Origin: Syntrophaceae bacterium
GTDB taxonomy: Bacteria; Desulfobacterota; SM23-61
Length of the DNA: 10,606 nt
Assembly (NCBI GenBank): GCA_003154025.1
Contig: PMCE01000167.1
Coordinates: forward strand, 7,767-18,372
Direction of reading: 5' to 3'
The notes beneath the pieces are model-generated. The model did not search any database, was not told the origin of the DNA, and saw nothing but the letters and a program-made list of their open reading frames with translations. Every line of letters begins with the position of its first letter. The first letter of the stretch is position 1. The position numbers and the translations under genes are program-made. Below are positions 1-6,907 of this stretch, piece by piece.

Positions 1-26
1 AAGGTGTTGCTGCCGGTATAATCTTC

Positions 27-54
27 TTGACATATTAGTATTAGTTCATATAGT
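27..54 (+). promoter_or_regulatory. Sigma70-like promoter of the marR-fad operon
   Basis: A perfect -35 box TTGACA (27-32) is separated by 16 bases from a near-consensus -10 box TATAGT (49-54), predicting a transcript start near 61 and a leader of about 55 nt before the marR start at 116. A second TATAAT at 17-22 has no visible -35 because the window begins there. The match is read directly from the sequence; activity is inferred. Confidence 0.7.
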
Positions 55-57
55 ATG
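31..57. promoter_or_regulatory. Candidate MarR operator (imperfect inverted repeat over the -10 box)
   Basis: Arms CATATTA (31-37) and TAGTATG (51-57) are inverted repeats matching at 6 of 7 positions, centred on the spacer and -10 box of the promoter. A direct repeat TATTAG-TATTAG lies between the arms. MarR-family proteins usually repress their own operon by binding short palindromes overlapping the promoter, so this is the obvious autoregulatory site, but the region is AT-rich and the repeat imperfect. Confidence 0.35.
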
Positions 58-115
58 CAATCGAACTTTCTGCCTCGATCCTTCTCACCTTCCCCTTCGT
101 AGAAAGGGCCAAGCT

Positions 116-544
116 ATGAAAATGGAATATCAAATGGGATTTCTTCTCTCCAGGGCTACCTGGGCCATGAACAACGCCGTAAACCGCTTGCTGCGCGAAA
201 ACGGGCACGCGGATGTCTCCGTGGCCTACTTTGCCGTGCTGCAGGCTCTGTGGGATAACGACCGATTGAGCATTACCGACCTGGGGGAAAAGGCTCAGCT
301 GGAGAAGTCCACCATGACCAGCCTGATCGACCGGATGGAGGGGGCCGGGTTGGTCCGTCGGGAGGACCACCCTACGGACCGGCGGGCCTATCAGATCTGG
401 CTGACTTCCCGGGGAAGGGAGATAGAACAGAAGCTGGACGAAGTTGTTTCCCGGGCATACAAACACCTGACCCGGGGGATCGCGGAGGAAGACCTGCAGA
501 AATCCATTAAAGTTTGCAAGCGGTTGATTCAAAACGCCGAATGA
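116..544 (+). CDS. MarR-family transcriptional regulator
   Basis: A 142-residue protein of normal MarR length. Residues about 51-102 form the winged helix-turn-helix: the LSITDLGEKAQLEKSTMTSL region followed by a wing with the family-typical DHPTDRR (85-90) and the LTSRGRE segment that starts the C-terminal dimerisation helix. Flanking helices (about 5-48 and 103-140) would form the dimer interface. The ATG at 116 is preceded by AAAGGG (103-108) at 7 nt; an ATG two codons later (122) is a possible alternative. It is first in a same-strand set with the beta-oxidation genes and sits behind a strong promoter carrying a palindrome, so autorepression with release by an acyl-CoA or aromatic/fatty acid ligand is a reasonable inference. 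The ligand cannot be read from the sequence. Confidence 0.92.
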   Translation: MKMEYQMGFLLSRATWAMNNAVNRLLRENGHADVSVAYFAVLQALWDNDRLSITDLGEKAQLEKSTMTSLIDRMEGAGLVRREDHPTDRRAYQIWLTSRGREIEQKLDEVVSRAYKHLTRGIAEEDLQKSIKVCKRLIQNAE

Positions 545-699
545 GGAGGCAGAGAAGGAGGTGATCCGGGACCGGAAGGGAAGAGCCGAACCGGCGGCCA
601 AGGATGGTTGATCTTTAGGGGCACTTTGTTTCGCAAATGGTCCGGGAAGATGAGAACCCCGGAAGAATCGGTTCGTTGACCTTGCAGATCGGAGGAAGC
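545..699 (+). other. Leader between marR and fadN-like gene with extended Shine-Dalgarno match
   Basis: This 155-nt gap contains AAGGAGGTGATCC (555-567), complementary over 13 nt to the 3' end of 16S rRNA, but no well-spaced start codon of a recognisable gene follows it. Two tiny frames exist: an ATG at 541 overlapping the marR stop (a seven-residue Arg-rich peptide ending TGA) and a GTG at 561 (16 codons). Neither is supported as a gene. No good internal promoter or terminator hairpin was seen, so co-transcription of marR with the downstream genes is likely. Confidence 0.4.
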
Positions 700-3102
700 A
701 TGGAAAGGAAAATCAAGAAAGTCGCCGTACTGGGATCTGGGGTCATGGGAGCGACCATCGCCGCCCACCTGGCCAACGTGGGCATCCCCTCGCTCATGCT
801 GGATATCGTTCCCCCCAAATTGACCCCGGAGGAGGAGAAGAAGGGGCTGACCTTCAAGGACGCGAGGGTCCGCAACCGCTTTGCCGCCACCGGAAAGCAG
901 AACCTGCTCAGGATGCGGCCCGCGGCCCTGGCCATCCCCGAATTCGCCGGCCTCATCGAAGTGGGCAACTTCGAAGACCATCTCTCCCGCCTGACGGAAG
1001 TGGACTGGATCATCGAAGTGGTGGTGGAGAACCTGAAGATCAAGCAGGAGCTCTTCAAGAAGGTGGCGGCCGTGCGCAAGCCCGGGACGATCACCAGCAC
1101 CAACACCTCCGGGATTCCCCTCAAAGACATCGCCGCGGGCATGGACCCGGAGTTCAAGCAGCACTTCCTGGGGACCCACTTCTTCAACCCCCCGCGGTAC
1201 ATGAAACTCCTGGAGATCATCACCCTGCCGGAGACCCTTCCCGAGGTGGTGGAATTCATGGCCAAGTTCGGTGAGAAAGTCTTGGGCAAAGGGATCGTCT
1301 ACGCCAAGGATACGCCCAACTTCATCGCCAACCGGATCGGGATCTTCGGGATGCTCTACCTGATGAAGGCCATGGTGGAGGACGGGTACTCCATCGAGGA
1401 GGTGGACGCCATCACCGGACCGGCCATGGGTCGGCCCAGGAGCGCCGCCTTCGGCACCACCGACCTGGTGGGCCTGGACACCTTTGCCCACGTGGCCAAG
1501 AATATCTACGACAACGTCCCCAACGACGAGATGCGGGAGGTTTTCAAGATCCCCGATTTCGTCCAGAAGTTGCTGGAGAAGGGCTGGCTCGGCAATAAAA
1601 GCGGCCAGGGCTTTTACAAACGAGTGAAATCGGAAGCGGGGAAAGAGAAGCTGGTGCTGGACCCTAAAACCATGGAATACCGCCACTCGCAGAAGATCAA
1701 ATACCCCTCCCTGGACGCGGCCAAGGCGGCCTCCGGACCCGACAGGGCCAAAGCCCTGATGTACGCCGAAGACCGCGCCGGGAAGTTCGCTTGGAAAGTC
1801 ACCGGCGAATCCCTGCTCTACGCGGCCAAGAGAATCCCCGAGATCGCCGATGACGTGTATAACCTGGACAACGCCATGAAATGGGGATTCAACTGGGACG
1901 CGGGCCCCTTCGAGGCCTGGGATGCTCTGGGGGTAGAAGAGTCGGCGGCCCGGCTGCAGAAGGAAGGGAAATCCCTTCCTCCCCTGGTGAAGAGCCTCCT
2001 GGACAAGAAGAAGAAATCCTTCTACCAGAAAAAAGAAGGGCAGCTCGCCTTCTTTGACCTGAAGACGGGCGATTACAAAAAGGTCCCCGAGAATCCCGCG
2101 ATCATCCTTCTGCCCGCGCTGAAGGAGCGGAAGAAGACGGTCAAGTCCAACGCCGGCGCCAGCCTGGTCGACATGGGCGACGGGGTGGCCTGCCTGGAGT
2201 TCCATTCCTTTATGAACGCCATCGGGCAGGAGATCATCGAGATGATCCAGGAGTCCCTCAAGATCGTGGAGAGGGACTTCGTGGGAATGGTCATCGGCAA
2301 CCACGCCGAGAGGTTCTCGGTGGGGGCCAACCTGCTCATGCTCGTCGGAGAAATTGTCAAGTCCAACTGGGCGGGCATTGACGCGGCGATCAAGGCCTTC
2401 CAGGATGCCATGATGGCCATGAAGTACTTCGAAAAACCCATCGTGGCCGCTCCCCACGGTATGGCCCTGGGCGGAGGCTGCGAGGTCTGCCTGTCCAGCC
2501 ATCGCATCGTGGCGGCGCTGGAGTCCTACATGGGCCAGGTGGAGATCGGCGTGGGACTTTTGCCCGGAGCGGCGGGGAATAAAGAGGTGTACCTCCGGTG
2601 CATCGAAGGAATCCCCGACGGGGTGAGCGTGGACCTTCTGCCCTTCCTGCGGAAGGCCTTCGAAAACATCGGCATGGCCAAAGTCTCCACCAGCGCCGAA
2701 GAAGCCCGCAAACTCGGGTTCCTGCGGCCGACGGACCGGGTGGTGGCCAATGCGGACCATTTGCTGTATGAGGCCAAGCAGACCGTCCTCGGCATGGTCC
2801 AGGAGGGATGGAAACCGCCCCGGCAAAAACTCATTCCTGTAGCCGGAGACGGCGGCCGGGCGGCCATCAAATTGGTGGTCAACACCATGCGCATGGGTGG
2901 ATTCATGACCGAGTATGAAGAATTCATCGCCGGCAAGCTGGCCTACATCCTCACCGGCGGAGACGTCCTGAGCGGAGCGATGGTCACCGAGCAGCGGATG
3001 CTGGACCTGGAGCGGGAGGCCTTCGTCAGCCTCTGCGGGGAGAAGAAGACCCAGGAACGGATCACCCACATGCTCAAGACCAACAAGCCGCTCCGGAATT
3101 AG
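700..3102 (+). CDS. fadN: Fused 3-hydroxyacyl-CoA dehydrogenase / enoyl-CoA hydratase, FadN type
   Basis: An 800-residue bifunctional beta-oxidation enzyme that hydrates trans-2-enoyl-CoA and oxidises the 3-hydroxyacyl-CoA with NAD. The dehydrogenase comes first: Rossmann motif GSGVMG (12-17), catalytic His160 in GTHFFNP and Glu172, then the C-terminal dehydrogenase domain with NFIANR (207-212) to about 310 and a second partial copy near 350-420. The crotonase domain follows from about 485: FSVGANL (539-545) and GMALGGGCE (587-595) form the oxyanion-hole region, with both hydratase acids present (Glu595, Glu615 in VEIGVGLLPGAAG). This order is that of Bacillus FadN (about 790 residues), the reverse of FadB/FadJ. 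The ATG at 700 is chosen over 637 because GGAGGA (691-696) precedes it and the Rossmann strand begins at once. The thiolase follows after 12 nt. The gene symbol is by analogy. Confidence 0.93.
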   Translation: MERKIKKVAVLGSGVMGATIAAHLANVGIPSLMLDIVPPKLTPEEEKKGLTFKDARVRNRFAATGKQNLLRMRPAALAIPEFAGLIEVGNFEDHLSRLTEVDWIIEVVVENLKIKQELFKKVAAVRKPGTITSTNTSGIPLKDIAAGMDPEFKQHFLGTHFFNPPRYMKLLEIITLPETLPEVVEFMAKFGEKVLGKGIVYAKDTPNFIANRIGIFGMLYLMKAMVEDGYSIEEVDAITGPAMGRPRSAAFGTTDLVGLDTFAHVAKNIYDNVPNDEMREVFKIPDFVQKLLEKGWLGNKSGQGFYKRVKSEAGKEKLVLDPKTMEYRHSQKIKYPSLDAAKAASGPDRAKALMYAEDRAGKFAWKVTGESLLYAAKRIPEIADDVYNLDNAMKWGFNWDAGPFEAWDALGVEESAARLQKEGKSLPPLVKSLLDKKKKSFYQKKEGQLAFFDLKTGDYKKVPENPAIILLPALKERKKTVKSNAGASLVDMGDGVACLEFHSFMNAIGQEIIEMIQESLKIVERDFVGMVIGNHAERFSVGANLLMLVGEIVKSNWAGIDAAIKAFQDAMMAMKYFEKPIVAAPHGMALGGGCEVCLSSHRIVAALESYMGQVEIGVGLLPGAAGNKEVYLRCIEGIPDGVSVDLLPFLRKAFENIGMAKVSTSAEEARKLGFLRPTDRVVANADHLLYEAKQTVLGMVQEGWKPPRQKLIPVAGDGGRAAIKLVVNTMRMGGFMTEYEEFIAGKLAYILTGGDVLSGAMVTEQRMLDLEREAFVSLCGEKKTQERITHMLKTNKPLRN

Positions 3103-3114
3103 AAGGAGGAGACC

Positions 3115-4302
3115 ATGAAAGAAGCTGTCATCGTTTCTGCTGTTCGCACCGCGGTGGGCCGGGCTCCCCGGGGAAGCCTCCGCAACACCCGGCCGGACGA
3201 CATGGCCGGGTGGGTGGTGAAGGAAGCCCTGAACCGGGTCTCCGGCCTGAAGCCGGGAGACGTGGAAGATGTAGTCATCGGCTGCAGCTTTCCGGAGGCC
3301 GAACAGGGGTTGAACGTGGCCCGCTTGATCGGCTACATCGCCGGCCTTCCCTATACCGTTCCCGGCCAGACCGTCAACCGCTTCTGCTCCTCCGGCCTTC
3401 AGGCCATTGCCATCGGCGCGGAACACATCATGTGCGGCTTTGCCGACGTGATCATCGGCGGGGGAGTGGAGTCCATGTCCATGGTGCCCATGGGCGGGAA
3501 CAAAGCCGTTCCCAACCTCAAACTGGTCGAGACGTACCCCGAGGGATACACGGCCATGGGAGTCACGGCGGAGAATGTGGCCCAGAAATTCGGCATCAGC
3601 CGGGCGGAGCAGGACGCCTTCGCCCTGAAGAGCCACCAGAAGGCGGCGGCGGCCATCAAGGCCGGGAAGTTCAAGGATGAGATCCTGCCCCTCAAGGTGA
3701 AGACCCAGGAAGTTTCCGAGGACGGAAAGGTCACTTTCCGGGAGTTCGTCTTCGACACCGATGAGGGGGTGCGGGGAGACTCGACGTTGGAGGCCCTGGC
3801 CAAGCTGCGGCCCGCTTTCTCCACCACGGGCTCGGTCACTCCGGGAAACGCCTCTCCCTTGAACGACGGGGCCTCGGCGGTGGTGATCATGTCCAAGGAG
3901 AAAGCCAAAGCCCTGGGGGTCAAACCCATGGCTACCTTCCGTTCCTTCGCCGTGGCCGGCGTCCCGCCGGAACTCATGGGCATCGGGCCGGTCGAGGCCA
4001 TTCCCAAGGCGCTCAAGCTGGCCGGAGTCACCCTGGACCAGATCGATCTCTTTGAACTGAACGAGGCTTTCGCCTCCCAGGCTCTGTACTGCTGCCGCAA
4101 GCTGGGCCTGAACATGGAGAAGGTCAACGTCAACGGCGGGGCCATCGCCCTGGGTCATGCCCTGGGCAACAGCGGGGGCCGGCTGACCACCACCCTGATG
4201 CACGCCATGAAGAGCCGCAACGCCCGCTACGGCGTGGTCTCCATGTGCATCGGCTTCGGCATGGGCGCGGCCGCGGTCTTTGAACGGGAGCCGAATTATT
4301 GA
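3115..4302 (+). CDS. fadA: Acetyl-CoA acyltransferase (thiolase, FadA type)
   Basis: A 395-residue thiolase, normal family length, that cleaves 3-ketoacyl-CoA with CoA to acetyl-CoA and a shortened acyl-CoA, or runs the reverse condensation. The nucleophile is Cys91 in NRFCSSGLQ; Asn316 lies in LFELNEAFA; His348 lies in GGAIALGHALG; and the proton-transfer Cys378 in SMCIGFGMG. All four catalytic-site residues are present. One oddity is GHA-LGNSGG in place of the usual GHP-x-G-x-SG, so the conserved proline after the catalytic His is alanine. The start has a strong AAGGAGG a few bases upstream and lies 12 nt after the dehydrogenase/hydratase stop, so the two form a matched pair as in Bacillus fadNA. 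Substrate chain length cannot be read from the sequence. A terminator follows at 4421. Confidence 0.95.
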   Translation: MKEAVIVSAVRTAVGRAPRGSLRNTRPDDMAGWVVKEALNRVSGLKPGDVEDVVIGCSFPEAEQGLNVARLIGYIAGLPYTVPGQTVNRFCSSGLQAIAIGAEHIMCGFADVIIGGGVESMSMVPMGGNKAVPNLKLVETYPEGYTAMGVTAENVAQKFGISRAEQDAFALKSHQKAAAAIKAGKFKDEILPLKVKTQEVSEDGKVTFREFVFDTDEGVRGDSTLEALAKLRPAFSTTGSVTPGNASPLNDGASAVVIMSKEKAKALGVKPMATFRSFAVAGVPPELMGIGPVEAIPKALKLAGVTLDQIDLFELNEAFASQALYCCRKLGLNMEKVNVNGGAIALGHALGNSGGRLTTTLMHAMKSRNARYGVVSMCIGFGMGAAAVFEREPNY

Positions 4303-4305
4303 TTT

Positions 4306-4361
4306 CAGATTGCAGATGGCAGAATGCAGATTTCCGATTAACGATTGGCGATGGTGGATTG
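4306..4361 (+). repeat. Degenerate heptamer tandem repeat
   Basis: Starting three bases after the thiolase stop are eight consecutive 7-nt units in exact register, beginning CAGATTG, CAGATGG, CAGAATG and drifting to variants such as ACGATTG and TGGATTG; the core GAT (GAA in unit 3) falls at the same place in every unit. This resembles the short tandemly repeated heptamers (STRR type) known from cyanobacteria, and similar GATTGCA-like stretches are common between genes in some Desulfobacterota. It is noncoding; function is unknown. Confidence 0.7.
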
Positions 4362-4420
4362 GAAAAATCCACCCGCTTCTTCCATCACCCGTTTGAACGT
4401 TTCAGATGATGAGGGTTCGT

Positions 4421-4454
4421 GGGGGCGCCCCCGGTGGGCGCCCTTCCTCTTTTT
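4421..4454 (+). terminator. Rho-independent terminator of the marR-fad operon
   Basis: GGGCGCCC (4423-4430) pairs with GGGCGCCC (4436-4443) across a five-base loop, with two further G-T pairs possible at the base, followed by TTCCTCTTTTT. This is a strong GC hairpin plus T-tract on the + strand, 120 nt after the thiolase stop and 33 nt before the next gene. Confidence 0.88.
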
Positions 4455-4486
4455 GAGGCCGCAGGCGCAAAGAATCGGAGCTTTCG

Positions 4487-5116
4487 ATGATTTTGCCGGG
4501 GAGGATTACCACGGTTGTTCTGGATTTCAACGGGGTGATCTCATCGGACCTGAATACCGCGGCACGTTCGCTGGGCGATATCCTGGAAGTGCCTTTGCCT
4601 CCGGAGGAAGCGTATGCCCGCTGGCGTCCAGTATACTTGAAAGCGTCCCTGGGCCAGATATCCGTCGAACAGTTTTGGCGGGAGCTGCGGTCTTCCTTCG
4701 GGCTTTCCCCCGATTATTCCCCGGCAGAGGAGGATCGCTGGCTTTCTTCCCTCGTTCCCCTCGAACCCGATGTGGCCCGAACCCTAACCAAGCTCGGACA
4801 ACGATATACGCTCGGGCTGCTTTCGAACCATGTCGGCGGTTGGACCCGCAAACTTCTCGCCCGGTGGGGGCTGGCGGACATGTTCCGGGCGGTTTTAGTG
4901 TCGTCCGACATCGGGGTGCGCAAGCCCGATCTCTCCGCTTACCATGACGTCTGCCGGATGCTTGGGGTGCAGCCGGGAGTGGCCGCTTATGTCGCCGACG
5001 AAGAAGAGGACTTGGTGGCGGCAGAAAGGGTCGGGATGTTTTCGATCTTTATCCCCGGAGAGGACCGAGATAGCAGAGTGGGAACGAGGATTGAGCACTT
5101 GTCGGACTTGACTTGA
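4487..5116 (+). CDS. HAD-superfamily hydrolase with atypical DxN motif
   Basis: A 209-residue HAD subfamily I protein. Motif I is VVLDFNGVI, with the nucleophile Asp13 but Asn15 where phosphatases have the second Asp. Motif II is LGLLSN (Ser113), motif III is Lys146 in VRKPDLSAY, and motif IV is YVADEEED (Asp171). An alpha-helical cap would occupy about 20-95. Subfamily IA variants with FDFGGV-like motifs also lack the second Asp, so this may be a phosphatase of that variant, another phosphotransfer enzyme, or a binding protein; the substrate is unknown. The ATG has GGAG about 7 nt upstream. Its stop overlaps the proposed TTG start of the methyltransferase, suggesting translational coupling. 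It lies just after the fad terminator, so it is probably a separate transcription unit, though no clear promoter was identified. Confidence 0.85.
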   Translation: MILPGRITTVVLDFNGVISSDLNTAARSLGDILEVPLPPEEAYARWRPVYLKASLGQISVEQFWRELRSSFGLSPDYSPAEEDRWLSSLVPLEPDVARTLTKLGQRYTLGLLSNHVGGWTRKLLARWGLADMFRAVLVSSDIGVRKPDLSAYHDVCRMLGVQPGVAAYVADEEEDLVAAERVGMFSIFIPGEDRDSRVGTRIEHLSDLT

Positions 5117-6018
5117 AGATTGGGATCCCTCCTGACCTTGTGCAACACAACCAAACGAGTCGAACCGCGGAGTATATGGCGCTGTTTCGGGCGATGGAAT
5201 CGGCGCGGTCCCCTTCCCGCCGTCTCTTCCATGATCCTTTCGCCCGTACCTTTCTAAGGCCGTCCCTGCGAATCATCAGAAATCTGGCGACGATTCCCGT
5301 CTTGGGCGCATTCATTCCGTGGATGATCGACACCCGGTGGCCGGGGGCGCGTTCCTCGGGTGTCGCCCGCACCCGTTTGGTTGATGACCTGCTCATCCGT
5401 GCTCTCCAAAACGGGGTAGAACAAGTTGTAATTCTGGGCGCGGGTTTCGACTGCCGTGCCTACCGGCTGGCGGGAATCGATCGGGTGCGAGTCATCGAAG
5501 TGGACCATCCTGATACCCAGCAGGCAAAATGCCGAAACCTCCGGCACGTCCTCGGGAATCTGCCGAACCACGTCCGATTCATTCCTTTGGACTTTAACCG
5601 TCAAGGCCTTGAGGAGATCGCCTCGGCGTCGGGTTTTGATGGGAATCGTTCAACCTTTTATCTATGGGAAGGGGTCACAAACTATCTCACGGCCTCAGCG
5701 GTTGAAGCCACCTTCCGGGCGATGCGCCGGCTGTCTCGAAATAGCCAGGTCCTTTTCACCTACGTCGATAGAGCGGTGCTTGATCCGGAAATTTCTTTCC
5801 CCGGGAAAGATAGACTGAGGAAGACGCTTCAAAGCGCAGGAGAAGTTTGGACGTTTGGTTTCAACCCCGCTGACCTAAAAGACTATCTTGACCGGCGCGG
5901 CTTCCGGCTGGTTGATGATATTGGCTCGGTGGAATATCGCTCCCGATACCTGGGAACACATCCACGCCTTCTGCGCGGCTATGAGTTCTACCGCGTCGCC
6001 ATGGGAATCAGTCAATGA
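5113..6018 (+). CDS. SAM-dependent methyltransferase, PPM1/LCMT-like (TIGR00027 type)
   Basis: About 301 residues with a class I methyltransferase core. The N-terminal NQTSRTAEYMALFRAMES and LFHDPFA segments are typical of the leucine carboxyl methyltransferase-like bacterial family. Motif I is VVILGAGFDCRAYRL (105-119), the acidic ribose-binding end of strand 2 is IEVDHP (128-133), PLDF (158-161) follows, and LWEGVTNYL (184-192) is the family-specific active-site segment. Relatives modify small molecules or polyketide-like metabolites; the substrate here is unknown. The TTG start at 5113 overlaps the preceding stop by 4 nt (TTGA); alternatives are GTG at 5140 and ATG at 5176, none with a convincing ribosome-binding site, so the exact N-terminus is uncertain, but the conserved NQTSRTAEY block favours a start at 5113 or 5140. 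Confidence 0.85.
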   Translation: MKIGIPPDLVQHNQTSRTAEYMALFRAMESARSPSRRLFHDPFARTFLRPSLRIIRNLATIPVLGAFIPWMIDTRWPGARSSGVARTRLVDDLLIRALQNGVEQVVILGAGFDCRAYRLAGIDRVRVIEVDHPDTQQAKCRNLRHVLGNLPNHVRFIPLDFNRQGLEEIASASGFDGNRSTFYLWEGVTNYLTASAVEATFRAMRRLSRNSQVLFTYVDRAVLDPEISFPGKDRLRKTLQSAGEVWTFGFNPADLKDYLDRRGFRLVDDIGSVEYRSRYLGTHPRLLRGYEFYRVAMGISQ

Positions 6019-6241
6019 GGCTACCCAACTTGCGCCTGCCGCGTGCGCTCATCCGGGCGGAAATAAGAAAGCCGTCCCCGTCATTCCGACAGGGGCGGCC
6101 CGGGGCGAAGAATCCAACTCCGACACTCGCCGCTTAGTGAGTATTTTCCATGGCCAGATTCGAGTGGGAGCCTCTGGGTAAATGGGGAATGGCTTTAGCC
6201 CCGCGACCCGAAATTCGGAACCGGAAACCCGAAACCTCTCT
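6019..6241. other. Convergent intergenic region
   Basis: This 223-nt gap separates the + strand methyltransferase from the - strand lipoprotein. It holds a dispersed-repeat-like segment (6080-6115) and a short palindrome CCGAAATTCGG (6208-6218) inside a run of CCCGAAA/CCGGAAA-like words. No hairpin followed by a T-tract was found for either strand, and no gene is supported. Confidence 0.4.
6080..6115. repeat. Possible dispersed extragenic repeat copy
   Basis: The segment starts GTCATTCCGAC and ends GCGAAGAATCC, with a GC-rich centre. That end pattern (CATTC...GAAGAATC, with ATTC/GAAT inverted ends) resembles the widespread bacterial extragenic repeat family of the form GTCATTCTGAG...GCGAAGAATC. 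Only one copy is in the window, so this is recognition by resemblance. Confidence 0.4.
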
Positions 6242-6895
6242 TCACAACCCTGCCTTGGTCAGCTCTTCTTCAAAATTCTCGTAGAAGTCCTTCTTCAGGA
6301 ACTTATAGCTCTGGACGAACGTCTCGAAGTAGTCAAAGGGTTCCTGGGCATAGGTTCCGTTCATCGGCCTCCACATGGTACAGACGAAGGAGACAATCCG
6401 GTTCCCTCTTTTCACCAGATAGACCTTGGATTTGGCCTTCTCGCTCCGGTTGGGATTCTCCCCCTCCATGGTCAGGGCGATGGCGTCTTTCCCGTCGATG
6501 GTCGCCTTTTCCTGTTTGGTCACCCGCACATCGATCCCGCTGTTGAACAGAAACCGGGTGCAGTAATACTTGGCCCGGGTCTCTAGATCCTGGGAACCCC
6601 CATAGGGCTCATCATCGTACATAAAGGTCGTCTGACTGGGGAATTCACCTTTTTCAAGAAGCAGGAACCCCAGGTCGAAATCCCCCCCTTCGAGGTTCTT
6701 CATGAGAAACCAGTTTTGAGGGGGGCGTTTGAATTCATAACGATCCAGAAAGAGAACGGTTCCCCGGTCGGTGGGGGTGAGAGTCTTGGGCTTTTCGGGT
6801 TGCATGCCGGCGCAGCCAAACCCGAAAACCGCGATCATCACCGAAACGAGGGCCCAGATTCCGGGGTTGCCGAATGCCTTTGGTTTTGACTTCAT
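6242..6895 (-). CDS. Putative exported lipoprotein, DcrB/PsbP-like
   Basis: A 217-residue protein beginning with a basic N-terminus and a hydrophobic stretch (about 13-27) ending in FGFGC-AG. Cys28 would be the lipidated residue, although Gly rather than Leu at -3 makes the lipobox non-canonical. The mature part has no family I can name with certainty; the pattern of a beta-rich domain with GKDAIALT (135-142), a YLVKRGNRIVSFVC strand pair (159-172) and a final FDYFETFVQSYKFL helix (187-200) resembles PsbP/DcrB-type alpha-beta folds. Besides Cys28 it has Cys112 and Cys172. The ATG at 6895 has a strong AAAGGAGGAA ribosome-binding site. It starts 12 nt after the peroxiredoxin stop, so the two are almost certainly co-transcribed and may act together at the cell envelope. 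Confidence 0.8.
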   Translation of the reverse strand: MKSKPKAFGNPGIWALVSVMIAVFGFGCAGMQPEKPKTLTPTDRGTVLFLDRYEFKRPPQNWFLMKNLEGGDFDLGFLLLEKGEFPSQTTFMYDDEPYGGSQDLETRAKYYCTRFLFNSGIDVRVTKQEKATIDGKDAIALTMEGENPNRSEKAKSKVYLVKRGNRIVSFVCTMWRPMNGTYAQEPFDYFETFVQSYKFLKKDFYENFEEELTKAGL

Positions 6896-6907
6896 CGTTT
6901 CCTCCTT

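Noticed and set aside
637..699. Upstream ATG at 637 as start of the fused dehydrogenase/hydratase
   Set aside because: The 21 extra residues match nothing in the family, while GGAGGA directly precedes the ATG at 700 and the Rossmann strand starts there.
529..4203. A very long open frame (about 1224 codons) on the - strand opposite the beta-oxidation genes
   Set aside because: It is the antisense shadow of two well-supported genes with clear catalytic motifs; its translation is dominated by G, H, D and P with no recognisable domain, as expected opposite GC-rich coding sequence.
4345..4947. Overlapping + strand frame covering the fad terminator and the start of the HAD gene
   Set aside because: It runs through a strong terminator hairpin, is in a different frame from the HAD gene with its intact motifs, and has no recognisable domain.
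6208..6218. Palindrome CCGAAATTCGG as terminator for the lipoprotein operon
   Set aside because: The stem is only four base pairs with no T-tract on either side, so it would not act as an intrinsic terminator.
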